Below are positions 11,536 to 21,095 of a stretch of DNA of 64,000 bases, in pieces. This stretch comes from Nelumbo lutea. Its lineage: Eukaryota > Streptophyta > Magnoliopsida > Proteales > Nelumbonaceae. The notes under the pieces were generated by a model. The model ran no database searches. It worked only from the letters and a program-made list of their open reading frames with translations, and had not been told where the DNA came from. Every line of letters starts with the position of its first letter. Positions within the stretch are counted from its first letter, which is position 1. A program made the translations under genes and the position numbers. The stretch spans positions 85,218,076 through 85,282,075 of the forward strand of contig JAKGHH010000002.1 in NCBI GenBank assembly GCA_022828595.1, written 5' to 3'.

Positions 11536-13639
11536 ATTTTTTATTCGTGAAATATGTTCGGGGATTTGAAAATTTGGGCAAGGCTTTCAACGCCTCTTTG
11601 TGTTGGTAGGCATGCCTAATTCGCTGTTGTTTGGTTTTTGCAAGAATTAATTGGGGAGTTAAGGGGTTTTTGCCTTCTCGTGGCGGTGAGATTGACCGTT
11701 ATGTGTGCGGTGTTGTTTACTTCATGTCTCTCGCATAATTGTCGAATCACATTAATGCGCTATGGGACGACGTGTGATCTGGTATTGGTTGTTAACTTTT
11801 GTAAAATGGCGGCCTGCTGACATGGCAGTCCTTTTAAATTTGTCTGCCGATTGTCCCACTTTTTTGGGGGTAATTTCATAATTAATATGGGCCTTCCAGA
11901 TTGGCTGAGTGACTGTCGGAGATTGGTAATCATTCTGTTCAGTCTTCCATTGGACTTCCAGATTCTTGCGAGGTTTCTATAAGAGGGCAATGCTTGAGAA
12001 GATTTTGTGCTTTCTGTTTGCATTCCTACTATGAATCCGTTGTACTTTCTATGTTCAGTTCATTTCTCTTTCTAAGTTCCCTCATCCTTTCATTTCTTCA
12101 AACCTATACATTGGTAATGGCTCCTCGTGCTTAGAAGAAGTCTGAGTGTCCTTTTGTCGACTTTGTTAGAGTCGTAGATACTCAGAGCGTGAGGCTAAAA
12201 AATGGCTGATGGTGGAAAGGGTTTCTAGCCCCTATGCCAATGCCGAGGGTAAAGGAGGGAGCTTTGATGCCATAGAGGGCAAGGAATTAATGTGTTTATA
12301 TGACTGTTTGAGCTGTTCTGTGTCATTCTGGTGCCATGAACTGAGAACTGATGATTCGAGGTCACCGGTGAACTACTCTAGTTGGGTACGCTTCATTTTG
12401 GAAAACCCTATGTTCTGCCAGTTACTTTGAGATTCTGGTCTTCTTCGTTTTATTGATCATTTTATGGATATTCCCAGCAAGGAAGGGGTCAGAAGCCTCT
12501 TCTAGAGCATTGGGTGCTGCCATGCTCATACTTTCGTGGGGGCGTTTGGTGAGTTTGGTATCACAGTTGACGATGTTGCCGCTCTACTGGCTCTTCTAGT
12601 GGGAGGAGCAGTAGCTATGCAACATTTGCAGTTTGCGGAGTTGCTTCCTGCCAATCTATCCGATTTGTGTGCGGAGCTTACAGAGGAGATCCACGTATTC
12701 AAATCTCAAGTGGATGCGTCCTACGGCCTATGGGAAGTGGTCGCTGGAGGCAAGGATAGCATACTGGTTTGAGAGAAAGGGCACAGGTGACGTCATGGTT
12801 CGAAAGGGAGACAACCAATGTCATCTTGCAGCGTTCATCCTGTACGTTCCATCTCGGTTCCTGTTCCCCAATAACCCGGATTATGGTCTTTGCACGGTGT
12901 TGGTTCCCCTCTCTATGCTTGCAGCCGGTGGATATCAATTGCTCTTGGCCTCCATGTTCTTAGTCTACTTATTTGACCAGATGGATGACACCGTTCATCA
13001 AATGATGGATCCGAGCTATAAGCGGCAATGCTCGTACGTATTCTCTCCATTTTTGTTCATGTTTATTTGTGAGCTGTTTCAACTTAGCATTACTCCGCGT
13101 CGGCTGTCTCCTATGAACGTCACTATTGCGACTCTAGAGGGGGATCAGACCAAAGAACAGTCTTTGGGTGTTTGCTGAGGAAAGCAGTGGCTCGGTGCCA
13201 AGAGTCTTAGGTAGTTTGGGGTTGCAGATATAGAGTTGAAGTTGTCTTCTCTTGACGGTTTTGTTTTGAGGCTGTATGTTCAAGTTGTTCGCCACTCCAT
13301 GCCATTCTGCATTGGTGCCAATGTTCTTGAGGATGGCGACCAACAGTGCGCTGTCGATCCCATCCATCCTCTCGCTCGTACGGCACACCTTATCCTCTGG
13401 CCTAGAGTCATCGCATATCTTGATGTGCCGGGGAGGCGCAAGTGACAACCTACGTCCTGACAGGCTTCTTCGTCAGTTCGGTTACGATGATATGGGATTG
13501 CAACTTTTGCAGTCCAAAGGTGAGGATGTTTTTTGGAATCTCCGGAATAACCTAGCATTTCCTGGCGTTTCTCGCTTCCCTCTAGCCAGGTTTAAGAGGG
13601 TCGAAGTTTGCAAGTCCTTGCACTGGAGCTATCTATGCT

Positions 13640-13761
13640 CTCTTCTTGGTGGGTTGCAACTTTTTATAGTTGCTGATCCCCGTCCCTGCCATGAGATGGC
13701 CTCTTCTTGGTGGGTTGCAACTTTTTATAGTTGCTGATCCCCGTCCCTGCCATGTGATGGC
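13640..13761 (+). repeat. 61-bp tandem duplication
   Basis: CTCTTCTTGGTGGGTTGCAA and the bases after it occur at 13640 and again at 13701. The two 61-bp copies differ at about one base (CATGAGATGG against CATGTGATGG). As 61 is not a multiple of three it shifts the frame of the PMD pseudogene. Confidence 0.9.
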
Positions 13762-14185
13762 CCCACCACCGAGTCATGCAGACGAACAAGGGGAGGGGGA
13801 AAACCCTTCCCAACCTGGTGTCTCTCTAGAGTACTGGGGCGAAGACAGCCGTCCCACTGCCAAGAAGAGGTGCAGGATGACGAGGGTGCCTCGTTCTTTC
13901 TAGCCAGCAGTACTGGGGCCATGTGCTGAATCAGAATCTCTCTCTAGTGCTCCTGCACCACAGGTAGAGTAGTCAGCTGGAAATGCTCCACAAGAGCGTT
14001 GCGAGGGATTTGAACAGGATCTTCCAGTTCCTTCTCTTGAGATTGGGGAGGGGGAAGGTATGGAATCGGTACAATGGACGGTGCCTATCCCTCCTGTTGC
14101 AGTGGCCACCGTTCCGGTCACCGGTGGGTGAGTGAAGAAGATGGCTCCCCGTCCTCGGAGGAAGGAGTGGAAGAGTTCTGGTTTG

Positions 14186-14265
14186 GTAAGTTTCTATAAC
14201 TCTTGTTCAGTTTATGTTAGTATTATTGTTTGTTCTATTATTTCGTACTGACTGTGTTGTTGCAG
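14186..14265 (+). other. Intron 1 of the PMD-like pseudogene
   Basis: 80 bp, TTTG|GTAAGTTT at the donor and TGTTGTTGCAG|TC at the acceptor, T-rich between. It has typical plant intron size and composition. Confidence 0.6.
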
Positions 14266-14355
14266 TCTTTTGTGTTGAAGCGGGTAGATGCCAGTGAGGC
14301 TCACCCTGAAGCTGAAATCCCACGAGTTTCATTTGAGGGCAATGTGGGTAAAGAG

Positions 14356-14440
14356 GTATGCTTGATTCAGATTTTTGTTTGATTCTTTAGTATGTTCTAT
14401 TTATTTGTACTAATCGCATCTTGTTTGCTTTGTCGCAGGG
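14356..14440 (+). other. Intron 2 of the PMD-like pseudogene
   Basis: 85 bp, AAAGAG|GTATGCTTG at the donor and GCTTTGTCGCAG|GG at the acceptor, T-rich between. Confidence 0.6.
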
Positions 14441-15540
14441 GGTTTGCGATGTGGATTTTGCGGATGTTTCAATGGCGCCTGTGATTAGGCGCTTGGTGGA
14501 AGACTTGAGGTCCTTGCAGCCCCCTTCCGAGGGGTAGAAGTCACCCAGAAGATACAGGTGTCGAGATGTGTGCTGATCAGGATGATGTTGCTGTTGATTC
14601 TATCCTTGGTGAACCTAGGCGAGAGCAAGAGCTCCCCCCTGTAGGATCAGCCCCTTAGGAGTCCGGTGGGCGAAGCCGAGGAAGCGCAAGAGCGTGGCCC
14701 CTCTGTGTCGGAGAAGCCCCCTAGAAGTCCGATGAGTGAAAATGGGTGTGAACAGATTCCCTCTGTTGCTGTACCAGAGCAGTCTTTGGGGATGATCGCG
14801 ACAACAGGACTGCTACTATATTGCCTTAGTAGTCCTACGTGGATATTGTTATTGAATCTGAAAACGAGCAGGGGGCTACGCCTGTTGATCATGGAACGTC
14901 TGAGACATGCAGGGAAACCACAACTATGCAACTGTAATCTTCTAGGGCTTCGTCGGAGCAGCATGTGTGCCTTGAGACTTAGTCTGAGCCTGATCTGGTG
15001 GATGTTTAAACTACATCGCAGTCTGACCCCATGTCGTATTTTGAAGAACTCGCTTTGGTGCATCAGGAGCTAAAGGATTATTGCGAGAAGAATCGTGCCT
15101 GTCGATTACTCTATCTCCGATTCGGTCGCCGTTTAGGGCATCCAAAAACATGAGAAGTACGTTGTTTCGCGTTCTGTTGATAACCATGGCCCTCATTATT
15201 CAGAAGGGTTGGCTACCGACTGGTAAACACAATAGTGGCAGTTATAATGCATTATGGATCATTCTATTGATGAGCTCTCATGGTTTTTTTTGGTCATTGG
15301 ATGAGGACGTGCGCATCATTTTCCTCAATGGGCTTCAACATGGATCGGATAGAAGAGAGGGTGGTTCTCTTGGGACACATTTTCTAGAAGGCCGGGTACA
15401 AGGAGTCCAAGCCTCTGACTACAAAAGCTTCTGATGAGCTCTGCCAGCGCCAAAAGGTTGTCCAGGCTAAAGAGAAAATGGATGCTCAATTTACATTACA
15501 TTGATTAGAGTTGAGGGCATACGGCATTATTGCATGGTTT

Positions 15541-16483
15541 CTGAGATTTGTCCATGTATGAATCCAAAAACCCATTCGATGTTGTATTGTGCTAGTTTGG
15601 ACTAGACCTAAGAGCTACTTACTACACTACGAGGGCATCAACAACAAACACAACTCAATCTTCTTTTCATTAATTGCTTAAATTACAATGAAGAAAAGCA
15701 ATACATAATGGGGTAAAATACTTGAACTTCCCCTATGTTTCTGACAATTGATAAAATCCTCGTTTGTCGTTACCACACCATTACAATCCGTTTACATGTG
15801 ATGCCATGTGATTTATATAAATTTTCTAAATTCCAAAACTACCTTTTCATGGTTGAAAATACCATTTTGGCCTTATTTGAAAGGTCAATTTTCCCCTTCA
15901 TTATTCTACATAATAAACACCTTTCTTTTTTTTTTTTTTTTTGTCTTCTGAATCTACATACTCTTTTCATTATTAGTAGGATCTCTTCATCGCAATATAG
16001 TTTGCAACTTAGCATACAAGACCTGTTGGTTGGTAATATGAAGAATAATCTTAGGCTATAACTAAGAAAGGTCACTTTTTTATTAGAGGTGAAGAGACTT
16101 GCACCTAAACATTCAGAGCTAATAACACCATCAGTCTAAAATCTTAAGAAGGAAAAAAATAAAATCCAAGGAAGAGACAACACACTGATTACACATCTAA
16201 ACTTACCTTTAATTATTGTGGTTGCAATGGTGGGAATGGGATTAAAAGTTAGGTGATTAGTTTCCCCTTTGTGTTCACTCAAGCTTGAACAAATCCTCAC
16301 CACTACCATTATATAACAAATAAGGTGCTTGATAAGGTTTGAATCACTTTAAAAAAAAAAAAACAACAAAAAGTGAAAGGCTAAAATATTAAAATTGAAT
16401 TAACTAAACAAAAACAAATGAAAAGTGCTTAAATTCTTTTGTTTTTTAGTTTCACTATATCATTTTAGTCTATTGACTCTATA
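15541..16483. other. Intergenic DNA, nothing recognised
   Basis: AT-rich sequence with a long T run near 15921-15942. Open frames here are low-complexity and unlike any protein I know. Confidence 0.5.
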
Positions 16484-18552
16484 AGTTTTGATGATAACAA
16501 ACTCATTGGAAGTATTAATGGTGTATCTAAGTGTACAACAATCTTTAATAAGCTTTTTTATACTAATTGAGTATTAAAAACTAAAATGCTACAATTGATG
16601 AAGAGGAAGCTTTGCTAAGTTGGTTGACTGTGTTATAATATTCATCTACACCATCATCATCGTCTCTCTAGTTGAAGAAACTCCAAGTATTTCAAGAATC
16701 AAGGCTAATGAAGAACTAAAAGGTTTTGGAGCTACTAAAGAATGATCTACTATAACATATTAACAAGGAAGAAAGAACACTACATCAAGTTGCACTTAAT
16801 TGTTTTTTATTTTCTAGAATCTTGATGTATATTAGTTATGTTATACAACCTATAGATGCTCAACAAGATTGAACTTAGTAAATTATCCTTAGAAACCATA
16901 ATCCTTATTGGGTTTGGTTCATTGGCTTTCTTAAGTTTAAACAAGTTATAAAAATCAAGAAAATACTTATTAAAAGCCAATGAAAGTGTTTCCAAACCTT
17001 GGACTTGATTTTCTAAGGTTTCTAAGTGTCTGGGTTATTTTTTAGGTAAATTGGACCTAACTGTGAGAAGTAGTTAACTACTACCCGTCGACTAACTATG
17101 TTAGCCAAGGCATGCATTGCAAGGATTGTGAGAAGCAGATGGCTACCATAGGAAGATGTGTCGACTAACTATGACAGTTGAGGCATGCAAAATGCCCAAT
17201 CTAAGGAGATGTGTTACCCACTTAAAAAAGATGTGTCAACTACTCAAACAAACTACTACGAAGAACATTTGATTGCTTAAAGGTTCTATCGGATGTTTTA
17301 ATTTTGGAAATCCTTCTATGATGTTAAGGGAAATTTGAATAATTTCCAAAGAGAGGTAAATCCCTCTAATAGATAGAAAATGATCACTTGCTCTCAAATC
17401 CTCTATAAATAAAGGAGTTTAGCTTTAGAGTCAATTATAGGAGGAGATCTTTGAGCTTCATCGATGGTAGAGATAAGCTTGTTTGAGAAGACTTTCTATT
17501 GGGATCTTTCTCCTTGAGATGAGCATTTATGAGAAACTCTAGCAACTTAAGTGGAACTTATATTGTATATATCTGCCTATTGAGTGGCTGTTCTTGCTAT
17601 AAGTAGGTTCTTATGCTAAAGAGGTTAAGAATATTTGAGCAGGTATGTGTTTAACTTGTTGAACACCATCTAAGGTTTTGTTGAGACCCATGTTAAGACC
17701 AATTACAAGGTATTGCAAACACTTAGAAACCCTATTGGTTTTGGTTTTGTTGGCACCCATTCTAACCAGTTCGGTTAGTGAAAGCATCCATGAAGTCCTA
17801 CTAATGTAAAAGGCTTGGCTAGTGCGTAGGAAGTCCAATTGGTTAATGAAAATCCTTTATACCATGTGTTTTTTTCTTTTCTTTTCAAGTTTCTAGTTTA
17901 TTTTTCTTTGTGCTAATATTCTCATAAGTGTAATACTTGAATCCTTGAGATCTTACATATTTACTCTTTATTTTTTTTTCTTTTTATTTTAATATGCAAG
18001 ATATTACTAAGCTCTAACATTACTGACCATATTAATTGCACTAACTCTGCTAATTGCTTCACATTTCTTGTTCTACTATTTATCTTTATTGTTCATTTAC
18101 ATTCTAGTAGCATTTAGTATTTAGTAGTTAGGTTTATCCTTGATATTCTAGTAGTAGTTGACCATTGCTTGAATCACAAGTTGATTGTAGATTTGAATGT
18201 AGAACCACTAACCAATATAACAAGCTACAATTCCTAACAATTCATTTTATTTTTTAGTTATTATCTTCTTGTTAGCACTCTTTATTGTTATTGCTCTTAA
18301 TTGTTGACCACTAACCCATGCAGCTCTTGCTTCTTTCTACATTGTCTGTTTGTTTTGTAGCTATAGGTTTTTTTTTATTCAGCAATAAGGTTAATTCAAT
18401 AGGAACTTCTTGATTAACTGCTGAACCAAGTTAACCTATCCTAAAACTCCTGTTGTGTCTTGATTGTCAAGAGTATAAGAATTCGGATTGAATTCATTTT
18501 TGATTCTCTACCTAATTCACCCCTCTTAGTTAAGGCCATTGGTCCCAACGCA
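16484..18552 (+). mobile_element. Probable solo copia LTR (SIRE/Maximus-like ends)
   Basis: The left end has AAGTTTTGATGATAACAAAC (from 16493), a phrase common at the start of SIRE-type plant copia LTRs. The right end has CTACCTAATTCACCCCTCTTA (near 18508), common close to the end of such LTRs. Midway, CTCTATAAATAAAGGAG near 17400 is a good LTR TATA region. The repeated phrase GTCGACTAACTATG (17086 and 17159) lies upstream of it. No primer site, coding region or clear target duplication was found, so the exact ends are uncertain. Confidence 0.45.
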
Positions 18553-18692
18553 GTCCATGTACTTGATTTTGCTTTGTTCTATTAATTCCTTTATTTCCCA
18601 TTTCTAGAGACAACAAGAAAACAAGAAACTCCAACTTTTTAAGTTCATGCTCATTTCCTTTTCTCTCTCTGAATCTTTTACTTCTTTAGAAG

Positions 18693-18823
18693 ACTTAGAC
18701 GAGAATAAGATTATGAACTGAATTTGAGTCTGAGAGGGGCTTATTTTTTTCCCTTGTTAAGACAGAATAATAAGATTATGAACTAAATCTAAGTTTGAAA
18801 GGGGCCCTATTTTTTTCCCTTTC
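18693..18823 (+). repeat. Imperfect tandem duplication, about 65 bp
   Basis: AATAAGATTATGAACTGAAT then GAGAGGGGC and a T7 CCCTT run at 18703-18754 is followed by a diverged second copy at 18768-18821 with the same order of blocks. Confidence 0.75.
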
Positions 18824-19055
18824 GAACTCTCTTGGTAGTAGTTCATAGGAAGGATTAACATCCAAAGCACAATTTTGTGTTTTTTTTTTTTTTTTCTTCA
18901 CTTAAAGGAAGGGCAAAATCAACATTTCAACTTTGTCATTAATATTTAATGACAATGTGAATCTATACTACTATTAAAAATATGAATGAGAGTATGAAAC
19001 TTTTATTTGACTAAAATACCCCAATTTTTAAATTTGGTTGCTTTCTAATTATAAG

Positions 19056-19612
19056 TAGGGGTGTTCATTATACGGTTTAAACTGTAAAACCGAACTGAAT
19101 TTGTGGTTTGGTTTGACTTATAGCTATAAATAGTTTGGTTCGGTTTGAGAATTTTCTAAATTGCGGTTTGTGGTTTCGGTTTGGTTTTTTGCATTTTATA
19201 AATCAAACCAAACCATAAACCATAAACCAAAATTTTATATACATATATAAAATATGAATATATGATATATAAACATTATATATAATATATCTAAATGGAA
19301 TGCATAAAATTATAAATATATAATGAATTCTTTATTTTATAATAAAATAGTAAATAAAAGTTTTAAGTTTTAATTTTTAGGGAAGATATTTGGGATTTCT
19401 AATTGGGTTAAGGCCAAAAGAACCATAGAATGGTCCAAAGTCCCCAAACCGTATTAGAAACCGCACCACAAACCGTAATAGAACGGTTTGGTTTGGTTTG
19501 ATTTCCATACCAAAATAGTTTGGTTCAGTTTAGAAATTTCTCAAACTGTAATTTACTGGTTTGGTCAGAGACCTTCTCCAAACCGCACCGAATTGGATCG
19601 TGAACACCCCTA
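19056..19612. mobile_element. hAT-like non-autonomous element (MITE)
   Basis: The terminal inverted repeats are TAGGGGTGTTCA (19056) and TGAACACCCCTA (ending 19612). An exact 8-bp target duplication ATTATAAG at 19048-19055 and 19613-19620 is the hAT hallmark. The 557-bp interior is built of GGTTTGGTTT-type units near one end and their complements near the other, around an AT-rich core. No transposase. Confidence 0.9.
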
Positions 19613-19620
19613 ATTATAAG

Positions 19621-20278
19621 GACAAAAATGTAATTTGAACAAACACTTTTCTCCTCATTCAATTTCCTCTCATTAAATCTTATATTCAAGGTATTAAGTG
19701 CCATTAACATTAATTGAATCCTATTCTTGACTAGAATAACCCCACTTTTTGAATTTGATCACTTTATAATTGTGGGTGCACAAAATGTATTTTGACCGAA
19801 TAGGTTTATTCTTTTCTTCAAAAAAAAAAAAAAAGGAATGAATAGATTTATTCTCATTCAGTTCGTTTTCATTATGTCTTATATTTAGGTATTACTTTTG
19901 TTCTTTCATTGAATCTTATATAATTAACTATATTAAAAAAAATAAGTGTGATAAAGAATTTATGTTTTTATTAATTATAAATATAAAATACAAATTTAAA
20001 ACCAACATAAAAATAGAATTATTTTTATGTGTGGTTGCGAGTCAACAATTCAACGTCTTGATCAAATGTGTAAATCCTTATTATCATAATTGAATAGTAA
20101 TTTTATTATAACAGTTTAAAAAAATGAAACCACACAAAAGTATAAAAAATATTTAGGCATATCTCTAATATATTATATTGATAAACAAAAATAAAAATAA
20201 ATATTACAATAAAAATAATTTTTATGAACATAAAATGTATAAAATTTTACAAAATATTGGAGCATATCATACAAAATT
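19621..20278. other. AT-rich distal promoter region of the PIN gene
   Basis: Very AT-rich, no gene. It lies between the hAT-like element and the G-box pair upstream of the PIN leader. Confidence 0.5.
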
Positions 20279-20348
20279 GACACGTGCAATACTTAATAGT
20301 TGTAAAAAAAAAACCTTAAATATAATTTAAGGGAATTGACACGTGTAA
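20279..20348 (+). promoter_or_regulatory. Two G-box sites upstream of PIN
   Basis: CACGTG occurs at 20281-20286 and 20340-20345. Both lie in the shared context ATTGACACGTG, 59 bp apart and about 750-815 bp upstream of the PIN start codon. G-boxes bind bHLH (PIF-type) and bZIP factors. Activity here is inferred only from the motif and the repeated flank. Confidence 0.4.
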
Positions 20349-20502
20349 CAATTACCAAACCCTGTTTTCCTTTCTCATTTCAGTTTTATGTGTTGGGTCT
20401 TGGAAGATCTTCTCAGAGCTGCTTTTTCATTGGTTTTTGAAAACCAATAAAAACATTTCAAAAGATCTCTCTACTTTTAATTCTTGTCTGCCATTAACGA
20501 TC

Positions 20503-20511
20503 CATAAATAT
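20503..20511 (+). promoter_or_regulatory. Possible TATA box of the PIN gene
   Basis: CATAAATAT at 20503-20511 is the best TATA-like string before the pyrimidine-rich leader. It would place the transcript start near 20535-20545 and give a leader of about 550 nt. No other evidence fixes the start. Confidence 0.3.
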
Positions 20512-20588
20512 TACACTTATCTCAGGTCGTAACTCGTAAGTCACCCACCTTTCTCTGGGTTTTACTAGTTTTATTTCTCGCTGAGACC

Positions 20589-20612
20589 AGCCGGAAAGTC
20601 AATTTTCCGGCT
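20589..20612 (+). promoter_or_regulatory. Hairpin in the PIN 5' leader
   Basis: AGCCGGAAA (20589-20597) and TTTCCGGCT (20604-20612) form an exact 9-bp stem with a 6-nt loop. If the leader begins near 20540, the transcript would carry this GC-rich stem close to its cap. Confidence 0.4.
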
Positions 20613-20706
20613 GTTTTTCCGGCGCTATGGTCTAGCTCTTTATTACAGTTGTCTTTTTGAGTTTTTAAAGACCATTCATCTTTGTCAATCTCTGTCTATA
20701 TCTATC

Positions 20707-20781
20707 ATGTCTGAAAAAATAGGTCGATGCATGTTTTCAGTCCAGGGTGCTGTTTCTCAACTCCTGTTTTCTGTTAGGTAG
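20707..20781 (+). other. Upstream ORF in the PIN leader, 24 codons
   Basis: ATG TCT GAA AAA starts a 24-codon frame ending TAG at 20781, 314 bp before the PIN ATG. A two-codon uORF (ATG GTC TAG) lies at 20627-20635. Both matter only if this stretch is exonic, which the sequence alone cannot prove. The motif TGTCTC at 20801-20806 matches the core auxin response element. Confidence 0.35.
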
Positions 20782-21095
20782 CTGCTACTCGATTACTCTG
20801 TGTCTCTTTCCTATAATCTCCGAGTCTGAGATAGCTCGCTTGTAAGAAACACTGCTCGTTCTGTTCATCGCTTTCTGATCTTTTGGTTCTATAGAAACTA
20901 GAAAGCGACTTCATTTGGTTTCTCGTTAAAAGCAGAGTAGAACCTACGGTTTTCCATCTTAACAATTTTCCTGTCGTTTTTCTTTTAAAACTAGACCATA
21001 TCTCCATTTGGTTTTTTGGATTTAGCTCATATCTTCATCCGGGTCTTCTTCTGAACCGTCAAAATCCATTTGATTGAGTAAAAAAAAAGGACAAA

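Larger units (their letters stand above)
10325..15540 (+). mobile_element. LTR element carrying a PMD-like gene, 3' end missing
   Basis: A family LTR at 10325-10911 is followed by internal DNA that begins ATTAGCCCACC, as in the relative at 4296. It carries the AGCCCC-type repeats at 11163-11535 and then a decayed intron-containing gene at 12117-15540. No retroviral domain is seen. I could not find a matching 3' LTR or target duplication downstream, so the right end is set at the last coding-like sequence and is approximate. The alternative is that a host PMD pseudogene merely lies next to a solo LTR. The shared AGCCCC repeats inside both elements argue for one unit at least as far as 11535. 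Confidence 0.55.
12117..15540 (+). pseudogene. Decayed plant mobile domain (PMD) gene
   Basis: The gene starts at ATG GCT CCT CGT (12117) and is broken by many stops and frame changes. Recognisable in order: a helix-rich segment with FILENPMFCQLL (about 12390), FIDHFMDIPSKEGVRSL (about 12453), VGAFGEFGITVDDVAALL (about 12537-12590), AAFILYVPSRFLFPNN (about 12826) and LRPDRLLRQFGYDD (about 13450). These match the usual order of PMD-family (aminotransferase-like mobile domain) blocks: EFGITL-DVA, then FLA-W-SRFVFP, then YRPDRVARQFGYDQ. Two plant-like introns follow (14186-14265 and 14356-14440), then acidic and Lys/Glu-rich tail sequence to about 15540. PMD proteins occur as host genes and inside transposons. 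In-frame stops at 12428 and 12503 and the 61-bp duplication at 13640 show it is dead. The family call rests on motif order read by eye. Confidence 0.6.

Noticed and set aside
12633..13178. 181-residue frame that looks like a membrane protein
   Set aside because: Its hydrophobic stretch is the alanine- and leucine-rich helix block of the PMD-like gene, read partly in a shifted frame. It is not a separate gene.
14647..15073. Overlapping frames of 138 (minus) and 135 (plus) residues
   Set aside because: Both are shadows of the decayed tail of the PMD-like gene. Neither shows a domain.
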